Origin: Nodosilinea sp. FACHB-141
GTDB lineage: Bacteria > Cyanobacteriota > Cyanobacteriia > Phormidesmidales > Phormidesmidaceae
Direction of reading: 5' to 3'
Assembly: GCF_014696135.1 (NCBI RefSeq)
Contig: NZ_JACJPP010000015.1
Location: forward strand, 284,628 to 348,627
Length of the DNA stretch: 64,000 bases
In this document: one piece after another, positions 19,164-27,564 of the stretch
How positions within the stretch are numbered: the first letter of the stretch is position 1
How the letters are laid out: each line of letters opens with the position of its first letter
Translations under genes and position numbers: made by a program
The notes under the pieces: generated by a model
Told to the model about the DNA's origin: nothing
Seen by the model: the letters and a program-made list of their open reading frames with translations, nothing else
Databases searched by the model: none

Positions 19164-19388
19164 GCCTTACTAACCTCGCAGTAAGGCTTACTAACCTCAC
19201 AGTAAGGCTTAACAACTTCGCAGTAAGGCTTACTAACCTCGCAGTAAGCTTTACTAACTCCACAGTAAGCCTTACTAACCTCGCAGTAAGCTTTACTAAC
19301 TCCGCAATAAGCCTTACTAACCTCGCAGTAAGCTTTACTAACTCCACAGTAAGCCTTACTAACCTTGCAATAAGCCTTACTAAGTAGC
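19164..19388. repeat. 21-bp tandem repeat array, ten full units
   Basis: Ten consecutive 21-base units plus a partial eleventh, each close to GCCTTACTAACCTCGCAGTAA, begin every 21 bases from 19164. Variation is mostly at positions 2-3 and 11-14, and units 5-9 alternate between two forms, giving a 42-base higher-order period. Each junction carries an almost perfect palindrome of the form GTAAG-N-CTTAC. Because 21 is a multiple of three, the reverse strand is open and reads as a heptad pattern LV-LTA-, but it starts with GTG and has no ribosome binding site. Confidence 0.92.
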
Positions 19389-19453
19389 CCTATCCCTCTG
19401 CAATAGACCTCTGCATCCTAAAATACCTGCATCGGCCTATCGAGCTGGCGAAA

Positions 19454-20008
19454 ATGCCCCTGCCCACCGAACTCTGGATCGACACCCTGCCCTCTGCGAT
19501 CGGCGACATTCTACTGGTGTCAGACGGTGCGTCGCTCTGCGCCCTCGACTTTGCCGACTACCAAACTCGCCTGCTGACCTTGCTCAAAAAGCGGTTTGCC
19601 GCGGTAACCCTAACACCCAGCACCAACCCCCAGGGCTTTAGCGATCGCCTCAAAGCCTACCTTGCGGGCGATCTGCACAGTTTCGACGCCGTGCCCGTCA
19701 ACCCAGGGGGCACCGCCTTTCAGCAGCAGGTGTGGCTAGCGCTGCGCCAAATACCCGCTGGCACCGTGGCCACCTACGGCGAACTGGCGAAAAAACTGGA
19801 CAAACCCACAGCCTATCGAGCAGTGGGCATGGCCAACTCGCTCAACCCCATCGCGATCGCCCTACCCTGCCATCGCGTCGTCGGCACCAACGGCCAGCTC
19901 ACCGGCTACGCGGGCGGCCTAGCGCGCAAACAATGGCTGCTGCACCACGAAGGCGTCAATTTAGCCAACCTAAGCTCGATTCAGCAAGAACTAGCGCTCG
20001 GGCTTTAG
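19454..20008 (+). CDS. ogt: Methylated-DNA–protein-cysteine S-methyltransferase
   Basis: A 184-residue suicide repair protein that removes alkyl groups from O6-alkylguanine. The C-terminal domain is typical: FQQQVWLALRQIPAGTVATYGELAKKL, then ALPCHRVVGTNG with the acceptor cysteine (Cys139) and GYAGGLARKQWLL. The N-terminal domain is the short Ogt type without an AdaA methyl-phosphotriester domain. The ATG at 19454 is the only good start. Its last 20 codons have a diverged copy exactly 200 bases downstream. Confidence 0.93.
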   Translation: MPLPTELWIDTLPSAIGDILLVSDGASLCALDFADYQTRLLTLLKKRFAAVTLTPSTNPQGFSDRLKAYLAGDLHSFDAVPVNPGGTAFQQQVWLALRQIPAGTVATYGELAKKLDKPTAYRAVGMANSLNPIAIALPCHRVVGTNGQLTGYAGGLARKQWLLHHEGVNLANLSSIQQELALGL

Positions 20009-20034
20009 CTATTGCGTCGGTTCATTAAGATCGC

Positions 20035-20125
20035 AAAGTCCCCTTTCCTCTCCCCCAGAGAGGAGAGGGGAGCCGGACCTCTCAAAGTCCCTCTCCCAAT
20101 TTGGGAGAGGGATTTAGGGTGTAGC
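20035..20125. repeat. Interspersed CCCTCTCCC-type inverted repeat
   Basis: This holds several CCCTCTCC and GGAGAGGG blocks in opposite orientation, including CCCTCTCCCAATTTGGGAGAGGG, which makes a strong hairpin around AATTT. This type of repeat is common between genes in cyanobacteria. Here it lies between ogt and a copy of the ogt 3' end. Confidence 0.65.
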
Positions 20126-20143
20126 TTGCTTCCCGCAGGGTGG

Positions 20144-20210
20144 GCCACGAAGGCTTCAATCTGGCCAACCAAGGTGCGATTCAACAAGAATTGTCGCTCG
20201 GGCTTTAGCT
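20144..20210 (+). pseudogene. Diverged copy of the ogt 3' end
   Basis: Sixty-six bases repeat the end of ogt (19944-20010) at a spacing of exactly 200 bases with about ten differences. The reading frame is kept: HEGFNLANQGAIQQELSLGL and stop, compared with HEGVNLANLSSIQQELALGL. Most changes are conservative or silent, so this may be the tail of a once functional second ogt copy. Confidence 0.75.
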
Positions 20211-20269
20211 CATATCGGGGCGACCCAGCCTGGAATAATGGTAGATACCCGTTTCCTTTGGCACGCCCC

Positions 20270-21265
20270 ATGACCATGTCTGCACCGGATCTGCGATCGC
20301 CCCTCACCCTGCCCGAGATGGGCTGTGGCACCTGGGCCTGGGGCAACCGGCTGCTGTGGGGCTACGACCCCACCATGGATGACGAGTTGCACCAGGTCTT
20401 TAACCACTGCGTCAGCCACGGCGTCACCCTGTTCGACAGCGGCGACTCCTACGGCACCGGACGGCTTAATGGCCGTAGCGAAGTCTTGCTGGGGCAGTTT
20501 GCCCAGAGCTACACGGGGCCAAACCAAGATGCCCTCTGCCTGGCGACGAAGCTGGCCGCCTACCCCTGGCGACTCACCGCCGGGTCGGTGGTGAAAGCCG
20601 GAGCCGCCTCCGTCGAGCGGCTGGGCCGCCCCATCGACCTGGCCCAGATGCACTGGTCTACCGCCAACTACGCCCCCTGGCAGGAAGGCCCATTTCTCGA
20701 TGGGCTAATAGAGCTGTGCGTTCAGGGAAAGGCGCGGGCGATCGGCCTGTCAAACTTTGGCCCCAAGCGGCTCAAGCTGGCCCACCAGCGGCTGCAAGAT
20801 CGGGGACTGGCGATCGCCACGCTGCAAGTGCAGTATTCGCTGCTGTCAACCTACCCCGTGACCGAGCTAGGCCTCAAAGATCTCTGCGACGAACTGGGCA
20901 TTCGCCTGATCGCCTATAGCCCCCTGGCTCTAGGATTGCTGACCGGCAAATACTCCGCTCAGGGGCCGTTTCCCTCCGGCCTGCGGGGTCTGCTATTTCG
21001 CCGACTGCTGCCCAAAATTCAGCCGCTGCTGGAGGTGCTGGGGGCGATCGCTGCCCATCGCCAAAAAACCTCGGCTCAAGTCGCTCTCAACTGGTGCATT
21101 TGCAAAGGCACCATGCCAATTCCAGGAGCCAAAACCCTAGCTCAAGCGCAGCAGAATACCGATGCCCTGGGCTGGCGGCTAGACGCTGGAGAAGTTGAAG
21201 AGCTAGATCGAGCAGCCAACCGCAGCAACGGTCGCATGGTGCAGAACAACTTTCAGTCCCGCTAG
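20270..21265 (+). CDS. Aldo/keto reductase
   Basis: A 331-residue NADPH-dependent aldo/keto reductase with unknown substrate. Catalytic residues are visible: Asp and Tyr in LFDSGDSYG, Lys in CLATKLAAYPW and His in AQMHWST. The barrel continues with RAIGLSNFGPKRL, QVQYSLLS and LIAYSPLALGLLTGKY. The C-terminal cofactor segment is MPIPGAKTLAQAQQN. The first ATG at 20270 follows GGCACGCCCC and gives MTMSAPDLRSP; an ATG two codons later is equally possible. The open frame extends upstream across repeat DNA to 20012, but that part is not coding. Confidence 0.92.
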   Translation: MTMSAPDLRSPLTLPEMGCGTWAWGNRLLWGYDPTMDDELHQVFNHCVSHGVTLFDSGDSYGTGRLNGRSEVLLGQFAQSYTGPNQDALCLATKLAAYPWRLTAGSVVKAGAASVERLGRPIDLAQMHWSTANYAPWQEGPFLDGLIELCVQGKARAIGLSNFGPKRLKLAHQRLQDRGLAIATLQVQYSLLSTYPVTELGLKDLCDELGIRLIAYSPLALGLLTGKYSAQGPFPSGLRGLLFRRLLPKIQPLLEVLGAIAAHRQKTSAQVALNWCICKGTMPIPGAKTLAQAQQNTDALGWRLDAGEVEELDRAANRSNGRMVQNNFQSR

Positions 21266-21420
21266 CCTATTCCTTTAGATAGATATTGCTGATTTTTGCC
21301 TACATCGTTAACTAGAGATTAAGAGTAGCCGCAGGGGAGATGCGCGGTGACTTACCGGTCTCGATAATGGTCGCATCAGGCAAGGCAGTTGAGTTCCTAT
21401 CCCAGTTTTGGAGCACCCCC

Positions 21421-21585
21421 ATGCTGCGTTACGCGTTGCTTTTTTTAGTTGTCGCTTTGATTGCCGCGTTCTTTGGGTTTAGTGGTGTAGCCGGCACCGC
21501 CGCAGGCATCGCCCAACTTTTGTTCTACATTTTCTTGGCCATCTTTGTCGTGTCGCTGGTTATGAATCTCGTCAAGCGCGCCTAG
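21421..21585 (+). CDS. DUF1328 small membrane protein
   Basis: A 54-residue protein with two membrane segments, MLRYALLFLVVALIAAFFGF and ISQLLFYIFLAIFVVSLV-like, separated by GVAGTAAGIAQ. This is the pattern of DUF1328 (YtjA-type) proteins found in many bacteria, function unknown. GGAG lies about 10 bases before the ATG at 21421. A longer frame to 21340 is not needed. A terminator follows. Confidence 0.85.
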   Translation: MLRYALLFLVVALIAAFFGFSGVAGTAAGIAQLLFYIFLAIFVVSLVMNLVKRA

Positions 21586-21635
21586 GCTTTTGAAGCCAGC
21601 GAGCGATCAGCAACAGATATGTTTGCGCGAATTAC

Positions 21636-21670
21636 TCCCCCTTTGCTTGACGGCGAAAGGGGATTTTTTT
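21636..21670 (+). terminator. Rho-independent terminator after the DUF1328 gene
   Basis: CCCCTTT pairs with AAAGGGG across a short loop and is followed by ATTTTTTT. It is 50 bases after the stop codon. Confidence 0.85.
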
Positions 21671-21792
21671 GGCGATAAACCCACATACAGGTCAGAAAAG
21701 TCAGCCAACCCATGGACTGTCCAAGTTGGCAGGTTGAACGTCCAACCCTGCCGTCCTTTCCCTGGCTACTTTGCCAACCTGTTAGCCTCCCA

Positions 21793-23313
21793 CTACTTCG
21801 CCCCTCGCAGGGCCACCATCCACCGATTGGGCTTGCTCTTGGTGCGGGCTGTGACCCGCCAAACCCGGCTGCCGCTGAGATGGTTAACTATCGCCACCAT
21901 GCCAATTAGGGCCTTGAGCCAAAAGTAAACCGGCGACAGCACGCAGTAAAGCACACCGTGGCGGCGGGTGTAGGTCGACTCCTTCGGACGCAGCAGCATT
22001 GCGACCGCCACTTGCAGCACCACGCTCAGGGTCAACAACCCCATTAGCACCAGGTTGAGGTTTTCAAAATTGAGGTCGCGATCGCGGCCGCTCAGGTGAA
22101 TGCTGAGCAGCATCGGCACCACCTGCCACACCAGCGGATAAAAAAACTGGCTAAACAGCAGCATCAGCACCCAGTAGGGCTTTTGCACAGCGTCTAACCG
22201 GGGCGATCGCGCCACGCGACCCAGGTGCAAACCCGCTACCTCTAGCCAACCCTGACTCCACCGCTGGCGCTGAAACCACAGCCCGCGCAGGTTATCGGGG
22301 GCCAGTTCGGTAGTGACAATCGCCGGGTCATGCACCAGACGGCAGCCCCCCAGCAAGCCCCGCACCGTCACGTCAATGTCTTCGGTGAGGCGGGTGTGGT
22401 GAAAGCCCAGGTGGCGCAGGGCCGAGGTGCGCCAGTAGCCGTTGGAGCCACCAAATAGAGCCGTGTCAGCCAGCAGCGATCGCCCGTAGTGGCTAATGCC
22501 GTAGATGCACTCAAACTCCACCGCAATCAGCTGGGTCAACCAGCTATCCTGGGCGTTGCGAATAATGTTGCGCCCCTGCACCACGTCGTAGCGGCCCTGA
22601 TATAGCCAGGCCCAGGCTCGACTAAGACAGTCTGCCGCCGGATGGTGATCGGCGTCAAAGATGCCCGTCATCTCGCCCGCCGCCACCTGCAGGGCGGCGT
22701 TGAGGTTTTCGGCCTTAGAGTGACTGTGGGGAACGGGCAGCAGCACCAGGGCTGGGTAGCGCCGCGCCAGCACCTGCAAGCGGTCTTCTACCGGCAGCCG
22801 CGTCGGGGTGTTGTAGGCCAAAATAATCTCCCACCCCTGGGATGGCGGCGTCACTTGGGTCAACCAGTGCAGCAACGTGTCTTCAATGATGTCTTGCTCG
22901 TTGGGCAGGTAGGCCGCCACAATCACCGAGACAAAGGGCACCGAAACAAACGGCGTTGAAACCAGGGGCACCGAAACCACGGGCAGGGCGCCCTGGGGCG
23001 GCAGCGACTCCGGCACCACAGACGACAGCCGTTGCTGCCGCACCCGGCACCAGCGCTGCAGCAGTCCCCGATCAAACCAGGGGTTAGACCGACGGCTGCT
23101 GTAGATCACAACGGCGGTTTCGGCGTTGATGATCACCAGACCAATCAGTGAAACGGCCAGTAGGGCCCATTGCAGTATCCCCAGGCTATGACCGTAGTCA
23201 AGAGCAGCAATGTATACCGCCATCGGTATGCACAGCAGCCAGAGGCTCAACCACAGTAGCCGTCTGGCGTTGGCCAGAACAGGCTCAGCAAACAGCGCCA
23301 AGCTCGACTTCAT
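21793..23313 (-). CDS. Membrane glycosyltransferase family 2 (processive, BcsA-like)
   Basis: A 506-residue inner-membrane GT2 enzyme. Two N-terminal membrane helices (about residues 18-65) precede the catalytic domain: VSVIVAAYLPNE, then FDADHHP (DxD, about residue 220), TEDIDVT (catalytic TED) and FQRQRWSQGW, the QxxRW motif of processive β-glycosyltransferases. Three further membrane segments follow. Cellulose, curdlan-like or other exopolysaccharide synthesis is possible; no PilZ domain is present. A run of VPxVS pentads just before the catalytic domain is unusual. No RBS of note; the gene is alone. Confidence 0.9.
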   Translation of the reverse strand: MKSSLALFAEPVLANARRLLWLSLWLLCIPMAVYIAALDYGHSLGILQWALLAVSLIGLVIINAETAVVIYSSRRSNPWFDRGLLQRWCRVRQQRLSSVVPESLPPQGALPVVSVPLVSTPFVSVPFVSVIVAAYLPNEQDIIEDTLLHWLTQVTPPSQGWEIILAYNTPTRLPVEDRLQVLARRYPALVLLPVPHSHSKAENLNAALQVAAGEMTGIFDADHHPAADCLSRAWAWLYQGRYDVVQGRNIIRNAQDSWLTQLIAVEFECIYGISHYGRSLLADTALFGGSNGYWRTSALRHLGFHHTRLTEDIDVTVRGLLGGCRLVHDPAIVTTELAPDNLRGLWFQRQRWSQGWLEVAGLHLGRVARSPRLDAVQKPYWVLMLLFSQFFYPLVWQVVPMLLSIHLSGRDRDLNFENLNLVLMGLLTLSVVLQVAVAMLLRPKESTYTRRHGVLYCVLSPVYFWLKALIGMVAIVNHLSGSRVWRVTARTKSKPNRWMVALRGAK

Positions 23314-23577
23314 AGGCGGGGATTAACTCCTTACTTGATTAGGTGGAAAAGCCAGCAAACTGACGACATATCTTTGCCGCTAACAACCATGAAACACTGT
23401 ACCAGCCCAGCCAGGGTGAGCTGATATAGGTGCCATAGATACCTGTAAATCCCTCGTAAGCAGCTTGCACCTGCTGATTGTCCCAAAAAAAAGTAAATTT
23501 TGGATGACCCGTTGGAGCGATTGCTAGCACTGGCACCCTCGGCGATCGAAACAAAGTTAGAGTAGTCGAAGTCACAG

Positions 23578-25572
23578 CTAGTCTCGCAGGTCACTTTCTT
23601 GGGCATCGCGGCGGTAGCGAGGGTCGCGCCAGGCACCGCCGACCCCGCGCAAAATGCCCCGCCCAATCAGCCCAATGCCCCGGCCAATCACGTCGGTCAG
23701 CACGTACACAATACCGCTGCCCACCAGCGAAACCGCCGAGCGAAATCGAGGGGCGATCGCATCGCGAGCTTCCACCGCCAAGGTTACTGCCCGCTGTAGG
23801 CCCGAAAGCTGCTCCAGCTCCTCCCGCCGGGGCACGTAGATCGTCTGGTACTGAATGCCCCGCTCGGTGAAGCCAAACAGCCGGTGCTGACTCTCAAAAA
23901 TCGCTCGGGGTTCATTGATCAGTCCATCCCAACGGTAGCGCCAGGACAGGTCGTTGCGAAAGCGCTCAATGTCGCGGCTAGTCATCATGCGGCGGTGGTA
24001 GAGGTTTTTCTTCATCAGCTCCACGTCGGCAAAGTGGTTGAGCATGGGCTGCACCACGGCGTTGGCTAGCTGAATCACCAGGTGCTCTAGCAGCTCCTGG
24101 CTGCGGGCCATCGCCTCGGGAGTCGCGGCCTGGTAAAGGCCGCCGTCCACCACCATCGACTCGTTAAATAGCAGATGCCCCAGCAGCATCGGCACCAGGG
24201 GCAGCCGGTCTAAAATTGCCCCCTGCACTACGGGGGCCTCGGTCAGCAGGGTTGGCACCACGGGCTGCTCTAAGGTATTGACCTGAAGAGTGTAGTAGCG
24301 GCCAAAAAAATCGGTTACGGCAGCCTGCCACAAGTCTTGCAGCACCAGGGAGCTTTTCTCAGGCAGCTGCCCCGGCAGCACCTGGGCCTCACGGAGGTAG
24401 GCAAGGGCGTCTTCAACCTTGCGTAGCACTAGGTAGAGCAGCTCCCGCTTTTTGTCGTCGCGCAGAATGTCAGACTCCAGCGGCACATCGCTGGTGTTAT
24501 CGAGCAGCCCCTGCAATTTGCGAAACACCCGCTCAAACACCAGAGTAGCCAGGTCGCCCTGGTTGAGGGCTAGGCGATCTTCGGTGGCGATTCCGGTACG
24601 GCTACTCGTTTCGAGTCGGTTCCCGAACGCTTCGCGATTCGCTAGGGCATTCTCGGGTCGTTGCGTGGGCCTAACCCTGGTTCCCGGTGACCCTGGCGGC
24701 ACCTCGTTCTCCCAGGGAAAAGACAGCTCCCCTGGCTCCGTTCGGGGCCGTACAACGGGAGGCTCCACGGGCTGCCCCTGGTCAGAGAAGTCAGGGGTAG
24801 CCAGCAGTCGCCGCACCAGCCAGCGGGCCGCCCGCAGTTCACGGTAACGCCCCGCCAGCACCGCCTCCGACAGCAGCGAGCCGCGCCCGCGTCGCTGCTC
24901 TGCCTCGATCTGGGCCATCACGGCCTCAATTTGCTGCACCGACGATCGCCGCATGCTGATGCGTAGGGCGGCTAGGGCATTGGGTACCGGTAAACTTCTG
25001 CCAGTGGTGCCATCCCGCATGGTGATCAAGGGACGCTGACTGCTCGAAATTGGGCTTAGGCCCCTGGCGAGTGGCGGCCCAGACGCGACCAATTGCTCAA
25101 TCAGCCGACCGAGATCGGCCACGGCCATGCTGCGAGCCCCAAACCCATCGGCACCCAGCTGCCGGGCTGCGGCAGCCAGCACCGGTTCGGTCTGGGCGCT
25201 GAGCACCAGCACCGGCAGAGTTGGATAGCGTGCTTTGATATCGGCACAGAGGCGCAGCCCCGGCAGCTCGTCAGGGCGACCCGCCCCCAGGCCCAGATCG
25301 AGAATTACCAAGTCGATGTCGGGGCGACGGCTAGGGTCCTGGGAGGCCCAGGCCTCGGCCCAGTCAGGGGCGGGCTCTGGAGTCCAGTCGGGAGGGGCGT
25401 CCGATCGCGTCTCCAGGTTAGCTCGACTGGCCAAGATCGCCAGGGCATCGTCGGCCTGGGTGGCTTCAGCCACTACAGCGTAGCCAGCGGTTTGCTCCAG
25501 CCAGATGCGGAGGCCCAGGCGAAACACCGGGTCTTCGTCTACCAGCATGAGTCGCAGGGGGGCCGTCGTCAT
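23578..25572 (-). CDS. Response regulator with C-terminal DUF3685 domain
   Basis: A 664-residue protein with an N-terminal receiver domain and a cyanobacterial DUF3685 domain. The receiver starts LRLMLVDEDPVFRLGLR; the phosphoacceptor is probably Asp92 in LVILDLGLG, with LVLSAQT following. About 35 Pro/Ser/Asp-rich residues (51-84) are inserted before the phosphorylation strand, which is unusual. After a Pro-rich linker, residues 330-640 hold DUF3685, ending in a hydrophobic helix (VSLVGSGIVYVLTDVIG), so it may be membrane-attached. There is no DNA-binding domain. The ATG at 25572 overlaps the stop of the upstream gene by four bases, so the two are translationally coupled. Confidence 0.88.
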   Translation of the reverse strand: MTTAPLRLMLVDEDPVFRLGLRIWLEQTAGYAVVAEATQADDALAILASRANLETRSDAPPDWTPEPAPDWAEAWASQDPSRRPDIDLVILDLGLGAGRPDELPGLRLCADIKARYPTLPVLVLSAQTEPVLAAAARQLGADGFGARSMAVADLGRLIEQLVASGPPLARGLSPISSSQRPLITMRDGTTGRSLPVPNALAALRISMRRSSVQQIEAVMAQIEAEQRRGRGSLLSEAVLAGRYRELRAARWLVRRLLATPDFSDQGQPVEPPVVRPRTEPGELSFPWENEVPPGSPGTRVRPTQRPENALANREAFGNRLETSSRTGIATEDRLALNQGDLATLVFERVFRKLQGLLDNTSDVPLESDILRDDKKRELLYLVLRKVEDALAYLREAQVLPGQLPEKSSLVLQDLWQAAVTDFFGRYYTLQVNTLEQPVVPTLLTEAPVVQGAILDRLPLVPMLLGHLLFNESMVVDGGLYQAATPEAMARSQELLEHLVIQLANAVVQPMLNHFADVELMKKNLYHRRMMTSRDIERFRNDLSWRYRWDGLINEPRAIFESQHRLFGFTERGIQYQTIYVPRREELEQLSGLQRAVTLAVEARDAIAPRFRSAVSLVGSGIVYVLTDVIGRGIGLIGRGILRGVGGAWRDPRYRRDAQESDLRD

Positions 25573-27392
25573 TGGGGCTCGGTGGAAGAACTGTCGTCTG
25601 AGTCATCACCGCCGCCGGGCACAGGGCGACCCTCAGCTTCCCAGATTGACCAGATGTAGGCTCGCTCGGCCGTCCAGAGGGCGATCGCCGCCCTGGCCTC
25701 ATCGTAGAGCGCTCGCCCCGGCCCAATCTGGCCAGCTAGATTGATCGCCGCCGACAGGCTGCCGCCGTAGGCCAAGTCCTTGGCCTCATCCAAAATCGGC
25801 TTGTCCTCGGCAATTTGAATGGTGGAGGTCCACTCTTGGATCAGCCCCTGGGCGCGGCTGTAGAGGGCGCGATCGGGCTTAATTTTATTCGCCTCGGCGA
25901 TCGCTTCGGGCAGCTTGTCCTGATTGGCCAGGGCCACCGCCGCATCGAGAACGGGCCGGTCTTCGATCACCTGAATTTCTTTCTGCCACTCGGCGACTAG
26001 AGATTGGCCCTCCACCCGCAGGGCGCGCCCTAGCTCAATCTCACCAGCCTTAGCAATGGCGGCTTGCAGCGCCGCAACGGTGCCGGGTCGGGCCAGGCTG
26101 CGGGCTTCGACCAAGATTGGGCGGTCTTCAATGCGCTGCAAATTAAACTGCCATTGGGCGATCAGTGTCTGCCCTTGAATGCGCCGGGGTCGCTCCGGCT
26201 CTACCCGCTGAGCTTGGCGAATGGCCCATTCGTAAGTGGTGCGCTGCCCTAGCTTGGCTACCATATCGCTAAACTTCAGCTGTCTTAGGTCGGTGAGTTG
26301 TTCGACCCACTGCTCCTCTGAGGATAGGTCAGCCTCCGCGTAGGCACTGTTCGCTGGGAGCTGATTGACGGCGCTGATGGCCTCCATCAGCCCAAATAAG
26401 TGGCTGTAGCGTGGGGTTAAGCCCTGACTCACCGGCTCAGCCTGGCGGATGAGCGTTTGGGCACGGCTCAGGGCTAGCAGCTCTTGGGCTTCGGGGGCCA
26501 GATCGGGGGTGGGGGGTACTACGCTAGCTAACTCTAGGGCACCGGCGCGATCGCCCACGTCCCAGCGCTCGAGCGCCACATCTAGCACGGTCTTGCTCCA
26601 GCGATCGACATCGCTTTCTGCCGCCTGCCACACCTGGGTGCGCAGATCGATGGCGCGGGCCAGCACCACCGCCTGGCGCAAATTCTCAATCTGGTTAGTT
26701 TTTGCTAGCTCGCGGGCCTGCAAGAGCTGATTCCACCCCTGCTGTTCCACCTGAAACTGCCGCTGCCAAAACACATACCGCGTCGTCAACCAGTAGTCGG
26801 TCTTGAGGTTTTTAAACTCTTGCAGGTGGGTCTTGGCCAGCTCCCAATCGCTAGCGGCAAGGGCGGGCCTCAGCTTAGCCTCAATGGCTCGGCCTTGCTC
26901 CCAGTCTTGTCGCCACTCAAAGATCACCGACTGGGCTGGCTGACGCAGCGGCGTATTCAAAGGAATTTGATCGGCCAGGGCTACCGCGTCGTCGAGCTTG
27001 CCCGCCTGAGCCCAGCGGTTGGCCAGCACCAAAATCTGCTCCGAGGCATCCTTCAAGATTTCCTCGGAATCAGCGTAGTTAGCGTGGGTTTTGGGCCAGT
27101 TGGCGGTCAGCAATACCGACTGCACCAGATTGTTGGGCTCACCCGTGCGGGCCTGAGCCTTAGCGCAGTAGAGCAAATCGCTGGCCGAATGAAAGGGCGT
27201 AATCTGCTCACAGTCGGGCAGCGGCGGAATCCGCGTCAGCCACAGCAGCGCCCAGCCGCAAAATATCCCCGACCCGGTGAGCAAGAGCACCCAGGTAGTT
27301 AGCCAAAACCATTCCCAAGGTTTAACCTGGCTGGGCCCATGGCGCTGCCGGTGTCGAGATCTCAGGGGCGATGAAGCCGGTGTCGATGCCAT
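25569..27392 (-). CDS. Membrane-anchored helical repeat protein coupled to the response regulator
   Basis: A 607-residue protein. A basic N-terminus is followed by one membrane segment (about residues 28-52, WFWLTTWVLLLTGSGIFCGW). The rest is helical repeats of about 45 residues with the pattern A..LA....EAI..A..I...RALY..AQ.LI.EW...IQ.IEDKPIL, clearest at residues 420-590. The tail is acidic (GGGDDSDDSSSTEPQ). Annotations of relatives as chromosome segregation ATPases are not supported: no Walker motif is visible. Its last bases overlap the DUF3685 regulator start (ATGA), so the pair probably works together at the membrane. Confidence 0.8.
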   Translation of the reverse strand: MASTPASSPLRSRHRQRHGPSQVKPWEWFWLTTWVLLLTGSGIFCGWALLWLTRIPPLPDCEQITPFHSASDLLYCAKAQARTGEPNNLVQSVLLTANWPKTHANYADSEEILKDASEQILVLANRWAQAGKLDDAVALADQIPLNTPLRQPAQSVIFEWRQDWEQGRAIEAKLRPALAASDWELAKTHLQEFKNLKTDYWLTTRYVFWQRQFQVEQQGWNQLLQARELAKTNQIENLRQAVVLARAIDLRTQVWQAAESDVDRWSKTVLDVALERWDVGDRAGALELASVVPPTPDLAPEAQELLALSRAQTLIRQAEPVSQGLTPRYSHLFGLMEAISAVNQLPANSAYAEADLSSEEQWVEQLTDLRQLKFSDMVAKLGQRTTYEWAIRQAQRVEPERPRRIQGQTLIAQWQFNLQRIEDRPILVEARSLARPGTVAALQAAIAKAGEIELGRALRVEGQSLVAEWQKEIQVIEDRPVLDAAVALANQDKLPEAIAEANKIKPDRALYSRAQGLIQEWTSTIQIAEDKPILDEAKDLAYGGSLSAAINLAGQIGPGRALYDEARAAIALWTAERAYIWSIWEAEGRPVPGGGDDSDDSSSTEPQ

Positions 27393-27564
27393 GACGTCAA
27401 ACTAACCGAGAGCGAGCAGCAGCATCTCGACTGCCTGGGCGTTGATAACTAGCATGCTCACTGGCTTTGGGAACCAGGGAAGCCAGAAGATGCTGACACA
27501 TTGTAGAGGCAATCTATAAACTTGATCGTAGATCTTTGAGCCAAACCTATCGGAATTGCACGCC

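Noticed and set aside
19141..19347. Reverse ORF of repeating LV-LTA- heptads
   Set aside because: It exists because 21-bp units keep any frame open; start is GTG without an RBS. Reported as a repeat, not a gene.
19164..19388. Possible CRISPR array
   Set aside because: Units are contiguous with no unique spacers between them and no cas genes are nearby.
23339..23575. 78-codon reverse ORF between the GT2 and DUF3685 genes
   Set aside because: Protein-like in places, but the start is GTG with no clear RBS and I recognise no family; too weak to call.
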